In this document: positions 7,254 through 15,311 of the stretch, in pieces
Layout of the letters: each line of letters begins with the position of its first letter
How positions within the stretch are numbered: position 1 is the first letter of the stretch
Assembly: GCF_002161215.1 (NCBI RefSeq)
Contig: NZ_NFMB01000008.1
Location: 62,001-126,000, forward strand
Direction of reading: 5' to 3'
DNA length: 64,000 nt
DNA from: Flavonifractor sp. An10
GTDB lineage: Bacteria; Bacillota; Clostridia; Oscillospirales; Oscillospiraceae
Notes under the pieces: generated by a model
Seen by the model: the letters and a program-made list of their open reading frames with translations, nothing else
Database searches by the model: none
What the model was told of the DNA's origin: nothing
Position numbers and translations under genes: made by a program

Positions 7254-8558
7254 TTACTCGTCCTCGTTGGCCTTCTTGTTGATGAACTCCGGCCGGAGCT
7301 TGCTGTAGAGGATCTTCTGCTCGCTGTAGAGGCCGTAATAGCCGGAGAGCATGTAGGACACGGCGATGCACACGGCGAAGAGCCCCAGGCTCTGGCCGGT
7401 GAACATGCCGTAGCTGTCCCCGGCGAAGAGCTCCAGGGAGAGGAGCAGGGCCGTCAGGGGGCAGTTGGTGACGCCGCAGAACACGCTCACCATGCCCAGC
7501 CCGGCGCCAAAGGAGGGGTGGAGGCCCAGCAGGGGGGCCGCGGTGCAGCCGAAGGTGGCGCCGGTGAAGAACACGGGGACGATCTCGCCCCCCTTGAAGC
7601 CCGCCCCCAGGGTGATGGTGGTGAAGAGCATTTTCAGCAGGAAGGCCTCCGGCCGGGCCTGCCCCTCAATGGCGGCGTGGAGCACCGCCTCGCCGGCGCC
7701 GTTGTAGTCGTAAGTACCCGGGTTCCACAGCCACACCAGGAAGGTGAGGGCGATCACCACTCCGCCGCCCACGGCGGCCCGCACCAGGTGGTTGGGCAGG
7801 TACTTGTCGTACAGGTGGGGCGCGGCGTGCATCAGACGGCAGAAGAACACCGACAGCAGGGCGAACAGGATGCCCAGGCCGATGACCTGCACCAGGGTGA
7901 GGGGGGTCAGGTTGGGCACCCCGTCCAGGGAGAACTGGGTGGGGGGGACGTGGAAGGCCTGGGCCATCCACAGCCCCACGATGGAGGACAGGACGCAGGG
8001 GACGATGGCGGCGTAGTAGAGCACCCCCACGCTGGTGACTTCCATGGAGAACATGGCGGCGGTGAGGGGGGTGCCGAACAGGGCGGAGAAGGCGGCGGAC
8101 ATGCCGCACATGGTGATGATGCGCCGGTCCTTGTCGTCCAGGCGCATCCACCGCCCCACCTTGGAGGAGATGGAGCCGCCGATCTGGAGGATGGCCCCCT
8201 CCCGGCCGGAGGAGCCGCCGCACAGGTGGGTGATCATGGTGGCGGCAAAGACCAGGGGGGCGGTGCGCAGGCGGAGGGGCTGATCCTCCCGCACGGCCAC
8301 CAGCACGAAGTTGGTGCCCCGATCCCCCTCCATGCCGCACACGCGGTAGAGCAGCACGATGGCCACGCCCCCCAGGGGCAGCAGCCACAGCAGCCAGGGG
8401 TTGGCGTGCCGCAGGCCGGTAACGGCGTCAAAGGCGTAGTAAAACGCCGTGGCCACCCCGCCGCACAGCACGCCGCTGATGCCGGCAAAAACCAGCCATT
8501 TGACAAAGGTGCCCGGCTGCTCCAGAAGCTGCCGCAGGCGCGCGCTCCGATCCATCAT
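7254..8558 (-). CDS. CLC-family channel/antiporter, probably the fluoride-type (EriC-F) subfamily
   Basis: 434 residues with about ten or more membrane helices of the CLC fold. The first selectivity motif reads GGSSGREGAILQIGG; the later one reads GFKGGEIVPVFFTGATFG. A GGE-x-x-P in place of the chloride-type GxFxP, together with CGMSAAFSALFGTPLTAAMFSMEV, matches what I know of the F-/H+ antiporter CLC-F group rather than chloride EriC. The expected job is export of cytoplasmic fluoride. ATG is preceded by GGGGAGG at 6 nt. Upstream DNA leaves only a ~20-nt leader, so there is no room for a fluoride riboswitch. Fluoride specificity is inference from motifs. Confidence 0.85.
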   Translation of the reverse strand: MMDRSARLRQLLEQPGTFVKWLVFAGISGVLCGGVATAFYYAFDAVTGLRHANPWLLWLLPLGGVAIVLLYRVCGMEGDRGTNFVLVAVREDQPLRLRTAPLVFAATMITHLCGGSSGREGAILQIGGSISSKVGRWMRLDDKDRRIITMCGMSAAFSALFGTPLTAAMFSMEVTSVGVLYYAAIVPCVLSSIVGLWMAQAFHVPPTQFSLDGVPNLTPLTLVQVIGLGILFALLSVFFCRLMHAAPHLYDKYLPNHLVRAAVGGGVVIALTFLVWLWNPGTYDYNGAGEAVLHAAIEGQARPEAFLLKMLFTTITLGAGFKGGEIVPVFFTGATFGCTAAPLLGLHPSFGAGLGMVSVFCGVTNCPLTALLLSLELFAGDSYGMFTGQSLGLFAVCIAVSYMLSGYYGLYSEQKILYSKLRPEFINKKANEDE

Positions 8559-8587
8559 CTCTCGCCTCCCCGGGGATAGTCGGAGAT

Positions 8588-8596
8588 ATTATAGCA
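8588..8596 (-). promoter_or_regulatory. Extended -10 promoter of the CLC gene
   Basis: The minus strand reads TGCTATAAT, a consensus extended -10, about 30 nt before the ATG. No good -35 is visible at 16-18 bp, as is allowed for extended -10 promoters. The implied leader is short. Confidence 0.6.
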
Positions 8597-8643
8597 TGAA
8601 GCGCAACTTTTTTCCTCCCCTATATGGATTTTTTTCAGAAACA

Positions 8644-8652
8644 TGTTATACT
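8644..8652 (+). promoter_or_regulatory. Extended -10 promoter of the CNNM/CBS gene
   Basis: TGTTATACT (TGn plus TATACT) lies ~50 nt before the TTG start in the divergent intergenic region. The -35 region (ATGGAT) is poor, so the call rests on the extended -10. Confidence 0.5.
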
Positions 8653-8704
8653 ACTACTTAGTATGGCATCCGCCATGCAATCTATTTTTTGAGGAGGAAT
8701 CACC

Positions 8705-10051
8705 TTGCAACCCCCTTTATGGCCTCAGATATTACTCCAGGTCATACTCATCGCGCTCAACGCCTACTTTGCCGCCACGGAAATCGCGGTCATCTCCCTG
8801 AATGAGGCGGTGCTCCGCCGGCAGGCCGAGGACGGCGACAAAAAGGCCGCCCTGCTGCTGAAAATCACCGAGCAGCCCACCGGCTTTCTCTCCACCATCC
8901 AGATCGGCATCACCCTGGCCGGCTTCCTGGGCGCGGCCTTCGGCGCCGACAACCTGGCCGGCCGCCTGTCCCAGTGGCTCATCACCGAGTACCACCTGAC
9001 CGCCGCGGCGGCGGAGGCGGTGCACACCCTGTCGGTGATCCTGATTACCCTGATCCTCTCCTATTTTACCCTGATTTTCGGCGAGCTGGTGCCCAAGCGG
9101 GTGGCTATGAAGAAAAGCGACGCCGTGGCCCGCTTCACCTGCCGGGTGGTGGCCTTCCTGGCCGCCGTCATGCGCCCGGTGATCTGGCTGCTGACTGTCT
9201 CCACAAACGGCGTGCTCCGGCTGCTACATATCGACCCCAATGAGGAGGACGATGAGGTATCCGAGGAGGGCATCCGCATGATGGTGGACATCGGTGAGGA
9301 GAAGGGCGCCATCCAGGCCGGCGAGAAGGAGATGATCGAGAACATCTTCGAGTTTGACAACATGACCGCCGAGGACGTGATGGTTCACCGCACCGACATG
9401 GAGATGCTGTGGGTGGACGACACGCCCGAGGAGATCGAGGCCACCATAGAGTCCACCGGCCTGTCCCGGTTCCCGGTGTATGAGAAGGACGCCGACGATA
9501 TCATCGGCCTGCTCAGCACCCGGGAGTGGCTCATCAATTCCCGCAGGCCGGAGCCCAAGCCGGTGCGGGAGCTGCTCCGGCCGGCCTACTTCGTGCCCGA
9601 GTCGGTGCGCGCCGACAAGCTCTTCCGGGATATGCAGAGCCGGAAGGTTCACCTGGCCATCGTCATTGACGAGTACGGCGGCACCGCCGGCCTGGTGACC
9701 ATGGAGGATCTGCTGGAGGAGATCGTGGGCAACATCTACGACGAATTCGACCCCCTGGAGGATCAGGAGATTGTCCCCCTGGGTGAAAATACCTGGCGCA
9801 TCGCCGGCTCGGCGGATCTGGACGATGTGGCCGAGGCCCTGGACGTGGACTTCCCCGAAGACGAGGAGTCCGAGACCCTGGGTGGGCTGGTCTTCGCCCA
9901 GCTCAACGTGATCCCCGAGGACGGCAGCCACCCCGAGGTGGAGGTCTACGGCCTGCACATCCGGGTGGAGGTGCTCACCGACCGCCGGGTGGAGTGGGCC
10001 ACCGTCACCAAGCTGCCGCCGGCGGACGCCCCCGGGACGGAGCAGGCGTAA
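8705..10051 (+). CDS. CNNM/HlyC-CorC family membrane protein with CBS pair
   Basis: 448 residues. An N-terminal CNNM (DUF21) domain with four hydrophobic segments and the motif STIQIGITLAGFLGAAFG occupies about residues 1-190. A CBS pair follows at about 210-335, containing MVHRTDMEMLWVDDTPEE and IDEYGGTAGLVTMEDLLEEIVG, and a CorC_HlyC domain lies at about 350-440. Family members are implicated in Mg2+/Co2+ efflux or in membrane-damage responses, and the old hemolysin label is misleading. The start is TTG at 8705, fixed by GAGGAGGAA 5-6 nt upstream. It is transcribed alone and ends in a strong hairpin terminator. Confidence 0.9.
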   Translation: MQPPLWPQILLQVILIALNAYFAATEIAVISLNEAVLRRQAEDGDKKAALLLKITEQPTGFLSTIQIGITLAGFLGAAFGADNLAGRLSQWLITEYHLTAAAAEAVHTLSVILITLILSYFTLIFGELVPKRVAMKKSDAVARFTCRVVAFLAAVMRPVIWLLTVSTNGVLRLLHIDPNEEDDEVSEEGIRMMVDIGEEKGAIQAGEKEMIENIFEFDNMTAEDVMVHRTDMEMLWVDDTPEEIEATIESTGLSRFPVYEKDADDIIGLLSTREWLINSRRPEPKPVRELLRPAYFVPESVRADKLFRDMQSRKVHLAIVIDEYGGTAGLVTMEDLLEEIVGNIYDEFDPLEDQEIVPLGENTWRIAGSADLDDVAEALDVDFPEDEESETLGGLVFAQLNVIPEDGSHPEVEVYGLHIRVEVLTDRRVEWATVTKLPPADAPGTEQA

Positions 10052-10067
10052 TCCAGACATATCACAG

Positions 10068-10100
10068 AGGCCCCGGAGCCCATTGGGCTCCGGGGCCTTT
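10068..10100. terminator. Bidirectional hairpin terminator
   Basis: AGGCCCCGGAGCCCA pairs perfectly with the facing arm and is followed by TTT. It sits between convergent genes, the CNNM/CBS protein and the second chromate transporter. Confidence 0.75.
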
Positions 10101-10120
10101 CCGCCTTTTTGGCAAGCTGC

Positions 10121-10693
10121 TCAGAATTGGAATACCGCCCCAGCCACCGCCGAGGCGGCGATAAACACGATGGGGTGCAGCTTTTTCAGCGGCCCCGCCT
10201 GGAGGCAAAGGAACACGATCACGGCCAGCAGGATGCCCTTCCACTGGAACAGGGCGGCCATGCCCCCGCCGCCGGAGAAGGCGTTCAGGTTGAGCAGGGC
10301 GATGGAGCACACCTCCGCCAGGGCGGCGGCGATGAGGGCGGTGGAGGCGGGCCGGATGCCGTAGAACACCGCGTCCACCCCCCGGCTCTCCCGGAACTTT
10401 TTCAGAAAGCCGGCAATGATCAGGATGACAAGGATGGAGGGGCAGATCAGGCCCAGGGTGGCGGTGACGCCGCCGGGGATGCCCCGCAGGTGAAAGCCCA
10501 CATAGGTGGCCATGTTGACCCCCATGGGGCCGGGGGTGGACTCGGAGATGGCGATCATGTTGGCCAGCTCCCCGGAGGTGAACCAGCCGGTGCGGCTGCC
10601 CAGGTCGGTGAGGAAGGGGATGGTGGCCAGCCCGCCGCCGATGGAGAACAGGCCCACCTTGAAAAACTCAAAGAACAGGCGCAGGTAGATCAT
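10121..10693 (-). CDS. Chromate transporter family protein, second half-size subunit
   Basis: 190 residues, one CHR domain (PF02417). It opens LRLFFEFFKVGLFSIGGGLATIPFLTDL, with the conserved IGGG, and then GELANMIAISESTPGPMGVNMATYVG, the family's PGP motif. The ATG overlaps the stop of the preceding chrA-like gene by 4 nt (ATGA), so the two halves are translationally coupled. Paired short ChrA proteins are thought to assemble into one full transporter. True substrates in anaerobes are not established; chromate export is the family name rather than a shown function here. Confidence 0.85.
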   Translation of the reverse strand: MIYLRLFFEFFKVGLFSIGGGLATIPFLTDLGSRTGWFTSGELANMIAISESTPGPMGVNMATYVGFHLRGIPGGVTATLGLICPSILVILIIAGFLKKFRESRGVDAVFYGIRPASTALIAAALAEVCSIALLNLNAFSGGGGMAALFQWKGILLAVIVFLCLQAGPLKKLHPIVFIAASAVAGAVFQF

Positions 10694-11283
10694 TTCCGCA
10701 GTCCCCCCTTCGCCGCCCGGACGCACAGTCCGGCCACGCCGGCGGCCACCACCAGCACAATGGGGGAGGTGATGAAGCCAAGCACGGCCCCCGCCGCACC
10801 CTCCGGCACGGTGACAAAGTTCCCCACCACCGCCAGCACCAGCACCGCCGCAAAGATGGCGGTGGTGGGGCCGTCCACCACGCTGGACTTCCGCAGCTTG
10901 AGGATGCTGGACAGGATCAGGGCGCACACGCAGGCCCGCACGCCGTTGAAGGCGTGGATCACCACCGGCAGCTCCGCGAAGTTCTGGAGGAAGGCGGCCA
11001 CAATCATGATGATCACCAGGCAGGGGAACACCAGCCCCAGGGTGGCCGTCACGCCCCCGGCCGCCCCCCGCTGCTTGTGGCCCGCAAAGGTGGCGGTATT
11101 GACGGCGATGATGCCGGGGGTGCACTGGCCGATGGCGAAGTAGTCGGACAGCTCCTCCTCCGTGGCCCAGCCCCGCTTCTCCACCAGCTCACGCTGGAGG
11201 ATGGGCAGCATGGCGTACCCTCCGCCGAAGGTGCACGCGCCGATCTTGGAAAACGTCCAGAATAGATCCAGATAGATGTTCAC
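10690..11283 (-). CDS. Chromate transporter family protein, first half-size subunit
   Basis: 197 residues, one CHR domain: FSKIGACTFGGGYAMLPILQREL near the N-terminus and ELSDYFAIGQCTPGIIAVNTATFAG, the counterpart of the PGP motif. The start is GTG at 11283, directly after the nadE stop codon (TAA then GTG), so it is the second gene of an nadE-chrA-chrA operon. The pairing with the next gene is the standard short-chain ChrA arrangement. Why it is linked to NAD synthetase is not clear from the sequence. Confidence 0.85.
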   Translation of the reverse strand: MNIYLDLFWTFSKIGACTFGGGYAMLPILQRELVEKRGWATEEELSDYFAIGQCTPGIIAVNTATFAGHKQRGAAGGVTATLGLVFPCLVIIMIVAAFLQNFAELPVVIHAFNGVRACVCALILSSILKLRKSSVVDGPTTAIFAAVLVLAVVGNFVTVPEGAAGAVLGFITSPIVLVVAAGVAGLCVRAAKGGLRK

Positions 11284-13230
11284 TTACTCCAATCCCTCCA
11301 GTTCCTCCAGCCACAGGGAGGCCACCGCGTCGGAGGGCATTCTCCAGTCGCCCCGGGGGGAGAGGGTGACGGAGCCCACCTTGGGCCCGTCGGGCAGGCA
11401 GGAGCGCTTGAACTGCTGGGCGAAGAAGCGGCGGTAGAAGGTGCGCAGCCACTTGAGGATGGTGGCCCGGTCATAGCTGCGGCCAAAGGCGTGCTCCGCC
11501 AGGCGGAGCACCTTCCGGGGCGGGAAGGCCCAGCGGATGGCGTAGTAGAGGAAGAAGTCGTGGAGCTCGTAGGGCCCCACCAGATCCTCCGTCTTCTGGG
11601 CGATCTGCCCGCCCACGGCGGGGAGCAGCTCGGGGGAGACGGGGGTGTCCAGGATGTCCTCCAGCACGCTGGACAGGGCCTGATCCTCCTCCGCCTTGTC
11701 CCCGGCCACGTAGGACACCAGGTGGCGCACCAGGGTCTTGGGTATGCTGGCGTTGACGCCGTACATGCTCATGTGGTCGCCGTTGTAGGTGGCCCAGCCC
11801 AGGGCCAGCTCGGAGAGATCCCCGGTGCCCACCACCAGGCCGCCGTACTGGTTGGCGATGTCCATGAGCACCTGGGTGCGCTCTCTGGCCTGGCTGTTCT
11901 CAAAGGTCACGTCGTGGTTGTCCATGGACTGGCCGATGTCCCGGAAGTGCTGCTTCACCGCCGCGCCGATGTCGATGCGCTTGAGGGTGGCCCCCAGCCG
12001 CCCGGCCAGCTCCACGGCGTTGTCCCGGGTGCGGTCGGTGGTGCCGAAGCAGGGCATGGTGACGGCGATGATGTCGCTGGCCGGCCGATCCAGCAGCTTC
12101 ATGGCCACGGCGGTGATCAAAATCGCCAGGGTGGAGTCCAGCCCGCCGGACAGGCCCACCACCGCCGCCTTGGCGCCGGTGTGCTCCAGCCGTTTTTTCA
12201 GGCCCAGGGCGGACAGGAGGATGATCTCCTCGCAGCGATCCCGCCGCTCCCCCGCGTCCTCCGGGATGAAGGGCAGGGGGCTCACCGGCCTGGTCAGGGT
12301 GGTGGTGCACGGCTCCAGGGAGAAGTGAGCCCGGCAGATCCCCAGGCAGTGGGCCTCCCCCATGGGATCCCGCTCCGGGGGGGTGAAGGTGTTCATCCGC
12401 CTCCGCTCGTAGGCCAGGCGGCCGACGTCGATCTCACTGACGGTGAGGCCGGAGGCAAACCGCCGCTCGGCCAGGAGGGCGCCGTTCTCGGCGATCAGAT
12501 TGTGGCCGGAGAACACCAGGTCGGTGGTGGACTCCCCCTCCCCGGCGTTGGCATAGACGTAGCCGCACAGCAGCCGGGCGGACTGGCCGGTGACCAGGGT
12601 GCGGCGGTAATCCGCCTTGCCCACCACCTCGTCGGATGCGGACAGGTTAAGGATCACGGTGGCCCCCGCCTGGGCCAGGGCCACGGAGGGGGGCGTGGAG
12701 GCCCACAGATCCTCACAGATCTCCACCCCCACCACCAGGTCGGGCATGGTGTCGCAGGCCCAGATCTCCCTGTCCCATATGCTGACCTGCTGGCCGCACA
12801 GATTCAAGAGGACATCCAGGTTCTTGCCGGAGGTGAACCAGCGCCCCTCGTAGAACTCCCCATAGTTGGGGACATAGGTCTTGGGCACCAGGCCCAGGAT
12901 CTCCCCCTTGTGGATGACCGCCGCGCAGTTGTAGAGCTTGCCGTCCCACGGATTTTTCACCGGCAGGCCCAGGGCGGTGAGCATATCCAGGTTCTTGGTG
13001 GCCTCCAGAATGGTGGCCAGGCCCTCCTCGGCCCCCTTGAGCAGAGTGTCCTGGAGGAAGAGATCCCCGCAGGTGTACCCGGTGAGGCACAGCTCGGGCA
13101 GGGCCAGCACCCGCACCCCCTGCTTGTCCGCCTCCCGCATGAGGGTGAAAATCTGTTCGGCGTTATAGCGGCAGTCGGCCACCCGGATCTCCGGGGTGCC
13201 GGCGGCCACTTTGACAAATCCATCGCGCAT
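11284..13230 (-). CDS. nadE: Glutamine-hydrolysing NAD+ synthase
   Basis: 648 residues in two domains. Residues 1-~300 form a nitrilase-like glutaminase with Glu46 (LALPELCLTG), Lys117 (LVPKTYVPNYGEF) and Cys172 (GVEICEDLW) as the catalytic triad. The C-terminal NAD synthase domain carries the PP-loop SGGLDS at 361-366. It makes NAD+ from deamido-NAD+, ATP and glutamine. I set the start at the ATG at 13230, because no in-frame start codon lies between it and the upstream AGGAGG. The promoter TTGCAA/TATCAT lies ~50 nt upstream. It heads the operon with two chromate-transporter genes. Confidence 0.95.
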   Translation of the reverse strand: MRDGFVKVAAGTPEIRVADCRYNAEQIFTLMREADKQGVRVLALPELCLTGYTCGDLFLQDTLLKGAEEGLATILEATKNLDMLTALGLPVKNPWDGKLYNCAAVIHKGEILGLVPKTYVPNYGEFYEGRWFTSGKNLDVLLNLCGQQVSIWDREIWACDTMPDLVVGVEICEDLWASTPPSVALAQAGATVILNLSASDEVVGKADYRRTLVTGQSARLLCGYVYANAGEGESTTDLVFSGHNLIAENGALLAERRFASGLTVSEIDVGRLAYERRRMNTFTPPERDPMGEAHCLGICRAHFSLEPCTTTLTRPVSPLPFIPEDAGERRDRCEEIILLSALGLKKRLEHTGAKAAVVGLSGGLDSTLAILITAVAMKLLDRPASDIIAVTMPCFGTTDRTRDNAVELAGRLGATLKRIDIGAAVKQHFRDIGQSMDNHDVTFENSQARERTQVLMDIANQYGGLVVGTGDLSELALGWATYNGDHMSMYGVNASIPKTLVRHLVSYVAGDKAEEDQALSSVLEDILDTPVSPELLPAVGGQIAQKTEDLVGPYELHDFFLYYAIRWAFPPRKVLRLAEHAFGRSYDRATILKWLRTFYRRFFAQQFKRSCLPDGPKVGSVTLSPRGDWRMPSDAVASLWLEELEGLE

Positions 13231-13281
13231 AGAAAACCGCGCCTCCTTTTTTGCGTATTCATCGGAATCGTATCGGTGTAT

Positions 13282-13310
13282 ATGATACTCCAAAACGCCG
13301 CTGATTGCAA
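13282..13310 (-). promoter_or_regulatory. Sigma-A promoter of nadE
   Basis: Minus strand: TTGCAA (13310-13305), 17 bp, TATCAT (13287-13282). Spacing is ideal and four to five bases of each hexamer match consensus. Confidence 0.7.
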
Positions 13311-13319
13311 CGATTACAG

Positions 13320-13362
13320 AGGAAAGAGCGAGGCCGCCGGGCATTGCCCGGCGGCCTCGCTC
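13320..13362 (-). terminator. Intrinsic terminator of the aldo-keto reductase gene
   Basis: GAGCGAGGCCGCCGGGCA pairs with its facing arm, and the minus strand continues CTCTTTCC. It lies 22 nt beyond the aldo-keto reductase stop codon, before the nadE promoter. Confidence 0.7.
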
Positions 13363-13384
13363 TCGTGTATTTGCGGTATGGAGT

Positions 13385-14530
13385 TCAGCCCAGCTGCCTG
13401 GCGAAGTCGGCCAGGGCCTCGGAGATTTTCAGCTGCTGGGGACACACCCGTTCGCAGCTGCGGCAGCCGATGCAGGCGGAGGGCCGCTTGTCCTCGGGCA
13501 GGGCGCCCACCGCCATGGGGGCGATGAAGCCGCCGCCGGTGAAGGTGTGCTCGTTGTAGAGGGCGAGCAGGTTGGGAATGTCCAGGCCCCTGGGGCAGTG
13601 ATCCACGCAGTAGCGGCAGGCGGTGCAGGGGAGCGTCCGGCTGTTCACCATGCCGCCGGCCACTTTCAGGAGGGCGTCCATCTCGGCGTCGGTGAGGGGC
13701 GTTTCCGTCTCAAAGAGGTTCAGGTTGTCCTCCAGCTGCTCCTGGCTGGACATGCCGGAGAGGATCACCGTCACGCCGGGCACGCTCTGGAGGAAGCGGA
13801 AGGCCCAGCCCACGGGGCTCTCGCCGGGCCGCAGGGCGCGGAGCTTCTCCGCCTCCTCCTCGGTCAGCCGGGCCAGGCGGCCGCCCCGCAGGGGCTCCAT
13901 GACCCAGATGGGGATGTTCCGGCGGTTGAGTTCGGCCGCCTTGTCCCTGGCCTGCTGAAAGTCCCAGTCCAGATAGTTGAGCTGGAGCTGGCCAAACTCC
14001 ATGTGCTCCCCCACCGCGTCCAGGAACTTCCGGATCACCGGCAGGGCGCCGTGGGCGGAAAAGCCCAGGTGGCGGATGCGGCCGTTCCTCTTCTGCTCCA
14101 GCAGATACTCCACCACCCGGTTCTCGGGGTCGAGGTATGGCTCCACGTTGCGCTCGTACACATTGTGGAACAGATAGAAGTCGAAGTATTCCACACCGCA
14201 GCGGCGCAGCTGCTCCTCAAAAATGGCCTCCACCTTGTCGGCCCGGATGTTGTCCACATCGTAGCCGGGGAACTTGTCTGCCAGGAAGAAGCTCTCCCGG
14301 GGATAGCGGGACAGGGCCTTCCCTATCACCACCTCGGACTTGCCGCCGTGGTAGCCGTAGGCGGTGTCGAAGTAGTTGGCCCCCCGGGCCATGGCGGTGT
14401 CCACCATCCTGTCCACCGCGGCCTGGTCTGCATCCTCGTCCCCGCCGCCGGGCAGCAGGGGCAGGCGCATGCTGCCAAAGCCCAGCTGGGGCAGGGTCAG
14501 GTTCTGAAATTGCTTGGTAATCACAGGCAT
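13385..14530 (-). CDS. Aldo-keto reductase with C-terminal 4Fe-4S ferredoxin-like domain
   Basis: 381 residues. An AKR TIM barrel (about 1-270) carries DTAYGYHGGKSEVVIG, with catalytic Asp and Tyr, and FSAHGAL. It is followed by a helical domain with two cysteine clusters, CTACRYCVDHCPRG and CIGCRSCERVCP, expected to bind two [4Fe-4S] clusters. The family is common in anaerobes; substrate and electron partner are unknown. The start at 14530 is fixed by AGAGGAGT 2-3 nt upstream of the ATG, and the protein begins MPVITKQFQ. It has its own promoter with an unusual 19-bp spacer and its own terminator. Confidence 0.9.
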   Translation of the reverse strand: MPVITKQFQNLTLPQLGFGSMRLPLLPGGGDEDADQAAVDRMVDTAMARGANYFDTAYGYHGGKSEVVIGKALSRYPRESFFLADKFPGYDVDNIRADKVEAIFEEQLRRCGVEYFDFYLFHNVYERNVEPYLDPENRVVEYLLEQKRNGRIRHLGFSAHGALPVIRKFLDAVGEHMEFGQLQLNYLDWDFQQARDKAAELNRRNIPIWVMEPLRGGRLARLTEEEAEKLRALRPGESPVGWAFRFLQSVPGVTVILSGMSSQEQLEDNLNLFETETPLTDAEMDALLKVAGGMVNSRTLPCTACRYCVDHCPRGLDIPNLLALYNEHTFTGGGFIAPMAVGALPEDKRPSACIGCRSCERVCPQQLKISEALADFARQLG

Positions 14531-14555
14531 ACACTCCTCTGGTTTTGTTGTCCCC

Positions 14556-14586
14556 ATTTTACTACATGAAGTTGACTTTAGGTCAA
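14556..14586 (-). promoter_or_regulatory. MerR-type promoter (19-bp spacer) of the aldo-keto reductase
   Basis: Minus strand: TTGACC (14586-14581) and TAAAAT (14561-14556) are 19 bp apart. The spacer contains the dyad CTTGACCTAAAGTCAACTTC. Over-long spacers with a central dyad are typical of promoters untwisted by MerR-family activators. No merR gene lies nearby in the window. Confidence 0.6.
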
Positions 14587-14841
14587 GACCTTTTTGCAGG
14601 CAAAATGCCGAAACGCCCCGGCCTTCCGGCCGGGGCGTTTCGGGTGTGTGTGTTGTGCAAAGGTGTTGGAGAGGGATAAGAGAGGAATTGGTTTGGGAGG
14701 ATGGTCTCACGTTCGATTCATCTCTGAATCTGGGTATATCATACCCAGTAAATAAGGCTAAATCGTGTCTTTAATGTGAATAAACTGTAAATATCAGTTT
14801 TGGTGGGAAATTTCCCGGCGCCGCCGGCGGAAACTGGCCCC
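14587..14841. other. Intergenic stretch with a hairpin, no gene seen
   Basis: Divergent spacer between the aldo-keto reductase promoter and the thrS leader. It holds a strong GC hairpin (CGAAACGCCCCGGCC with facing arm, about 14609-14642) and an AT-richer tail. Small ORFs here lack ribosome-binding sites and family resemblance. I see no gene. Confidence 0.5.
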
Positions 14842-14870
14842 TTGACTTTCCCCGCCGGGGGTGATATAGT
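14842..14870 (+). promoter_or_regulatory. Sigma-A promoter of the thrS T-box leader
   Basis: TTGACT (14842-14847), 17 bp, TATAGT (14865-14870). Transcription would start near 14877, at the beginning of the leader RNA. Confidence 0.85.
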
Positions 14871-14876
14871 ACCTCT

Positions 14877-15236
14877 GTCAAACCGGCAAAGACGGAGACG
14901 AACCCGCACAGCGGCGGACAGAGAGGGGCGCGCACGGTGGAAGCGCCCCACGACACGCGGCGGCTGTACCACTCCCGAGCCGCCCGGGACAACCGGGCCG
15001 GGGCTTTCCCGTTACAGAAAGACACAAAGCGGCAAGTGATCACGTTTCGCCTGCTCGCGACGCGCGGCTTCCCTCCGACTCGGGCTGGTGTCCGGGCCTT
15101 GCGGCCCTCCCCTCGCCCTCGCTTCGGTCCATCCGCGCTGCTCGCGACGGCTCAAACGCTTCTTGCAAGCAGGGTGGAACCGTGGGACGTATGACGACGC
15201 CTCACCCCTGACACACTCAGGGGTGAGGCGTTTTTT
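14877..15236 (+). promoter_or_regulatory. T-box riboswitch upstream of thrS
   Basis: A ~360-nt structured leader ends with the T-box sequence AGGGTGGAACCGTG (15171-15184), which binds the uncharged tRNA acceptor end, and an intrinsic terminator: CGCCTCACCCCTGA with facing arm plus TTTTTT (about 15198-15236). An ACC triplet at 14968-14970, within the expected 3' side of stem I, is the best candidate for the Thr specifier. Low charged tRNA-Thr should stabilise the antiterminator and switch on thrS. The class call is firm; the specifier assignment is by eye. Confidence 0.9.
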
Positions 15237-15311
15237 GACTTCTTACCCCTCCCGCATCCCCTTTCCGGGCCGCCGAGGGCGGCGGCCCCTACTCTATCAG
15301 GAGGTATCACC

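Noticed and set aside
8559-8704. Fluoride riboswitch before the CLC gene
   Set aside because: The mapped-by-eye -10 leaves a ~20-nt leader and no crcB-type consensus is visible.
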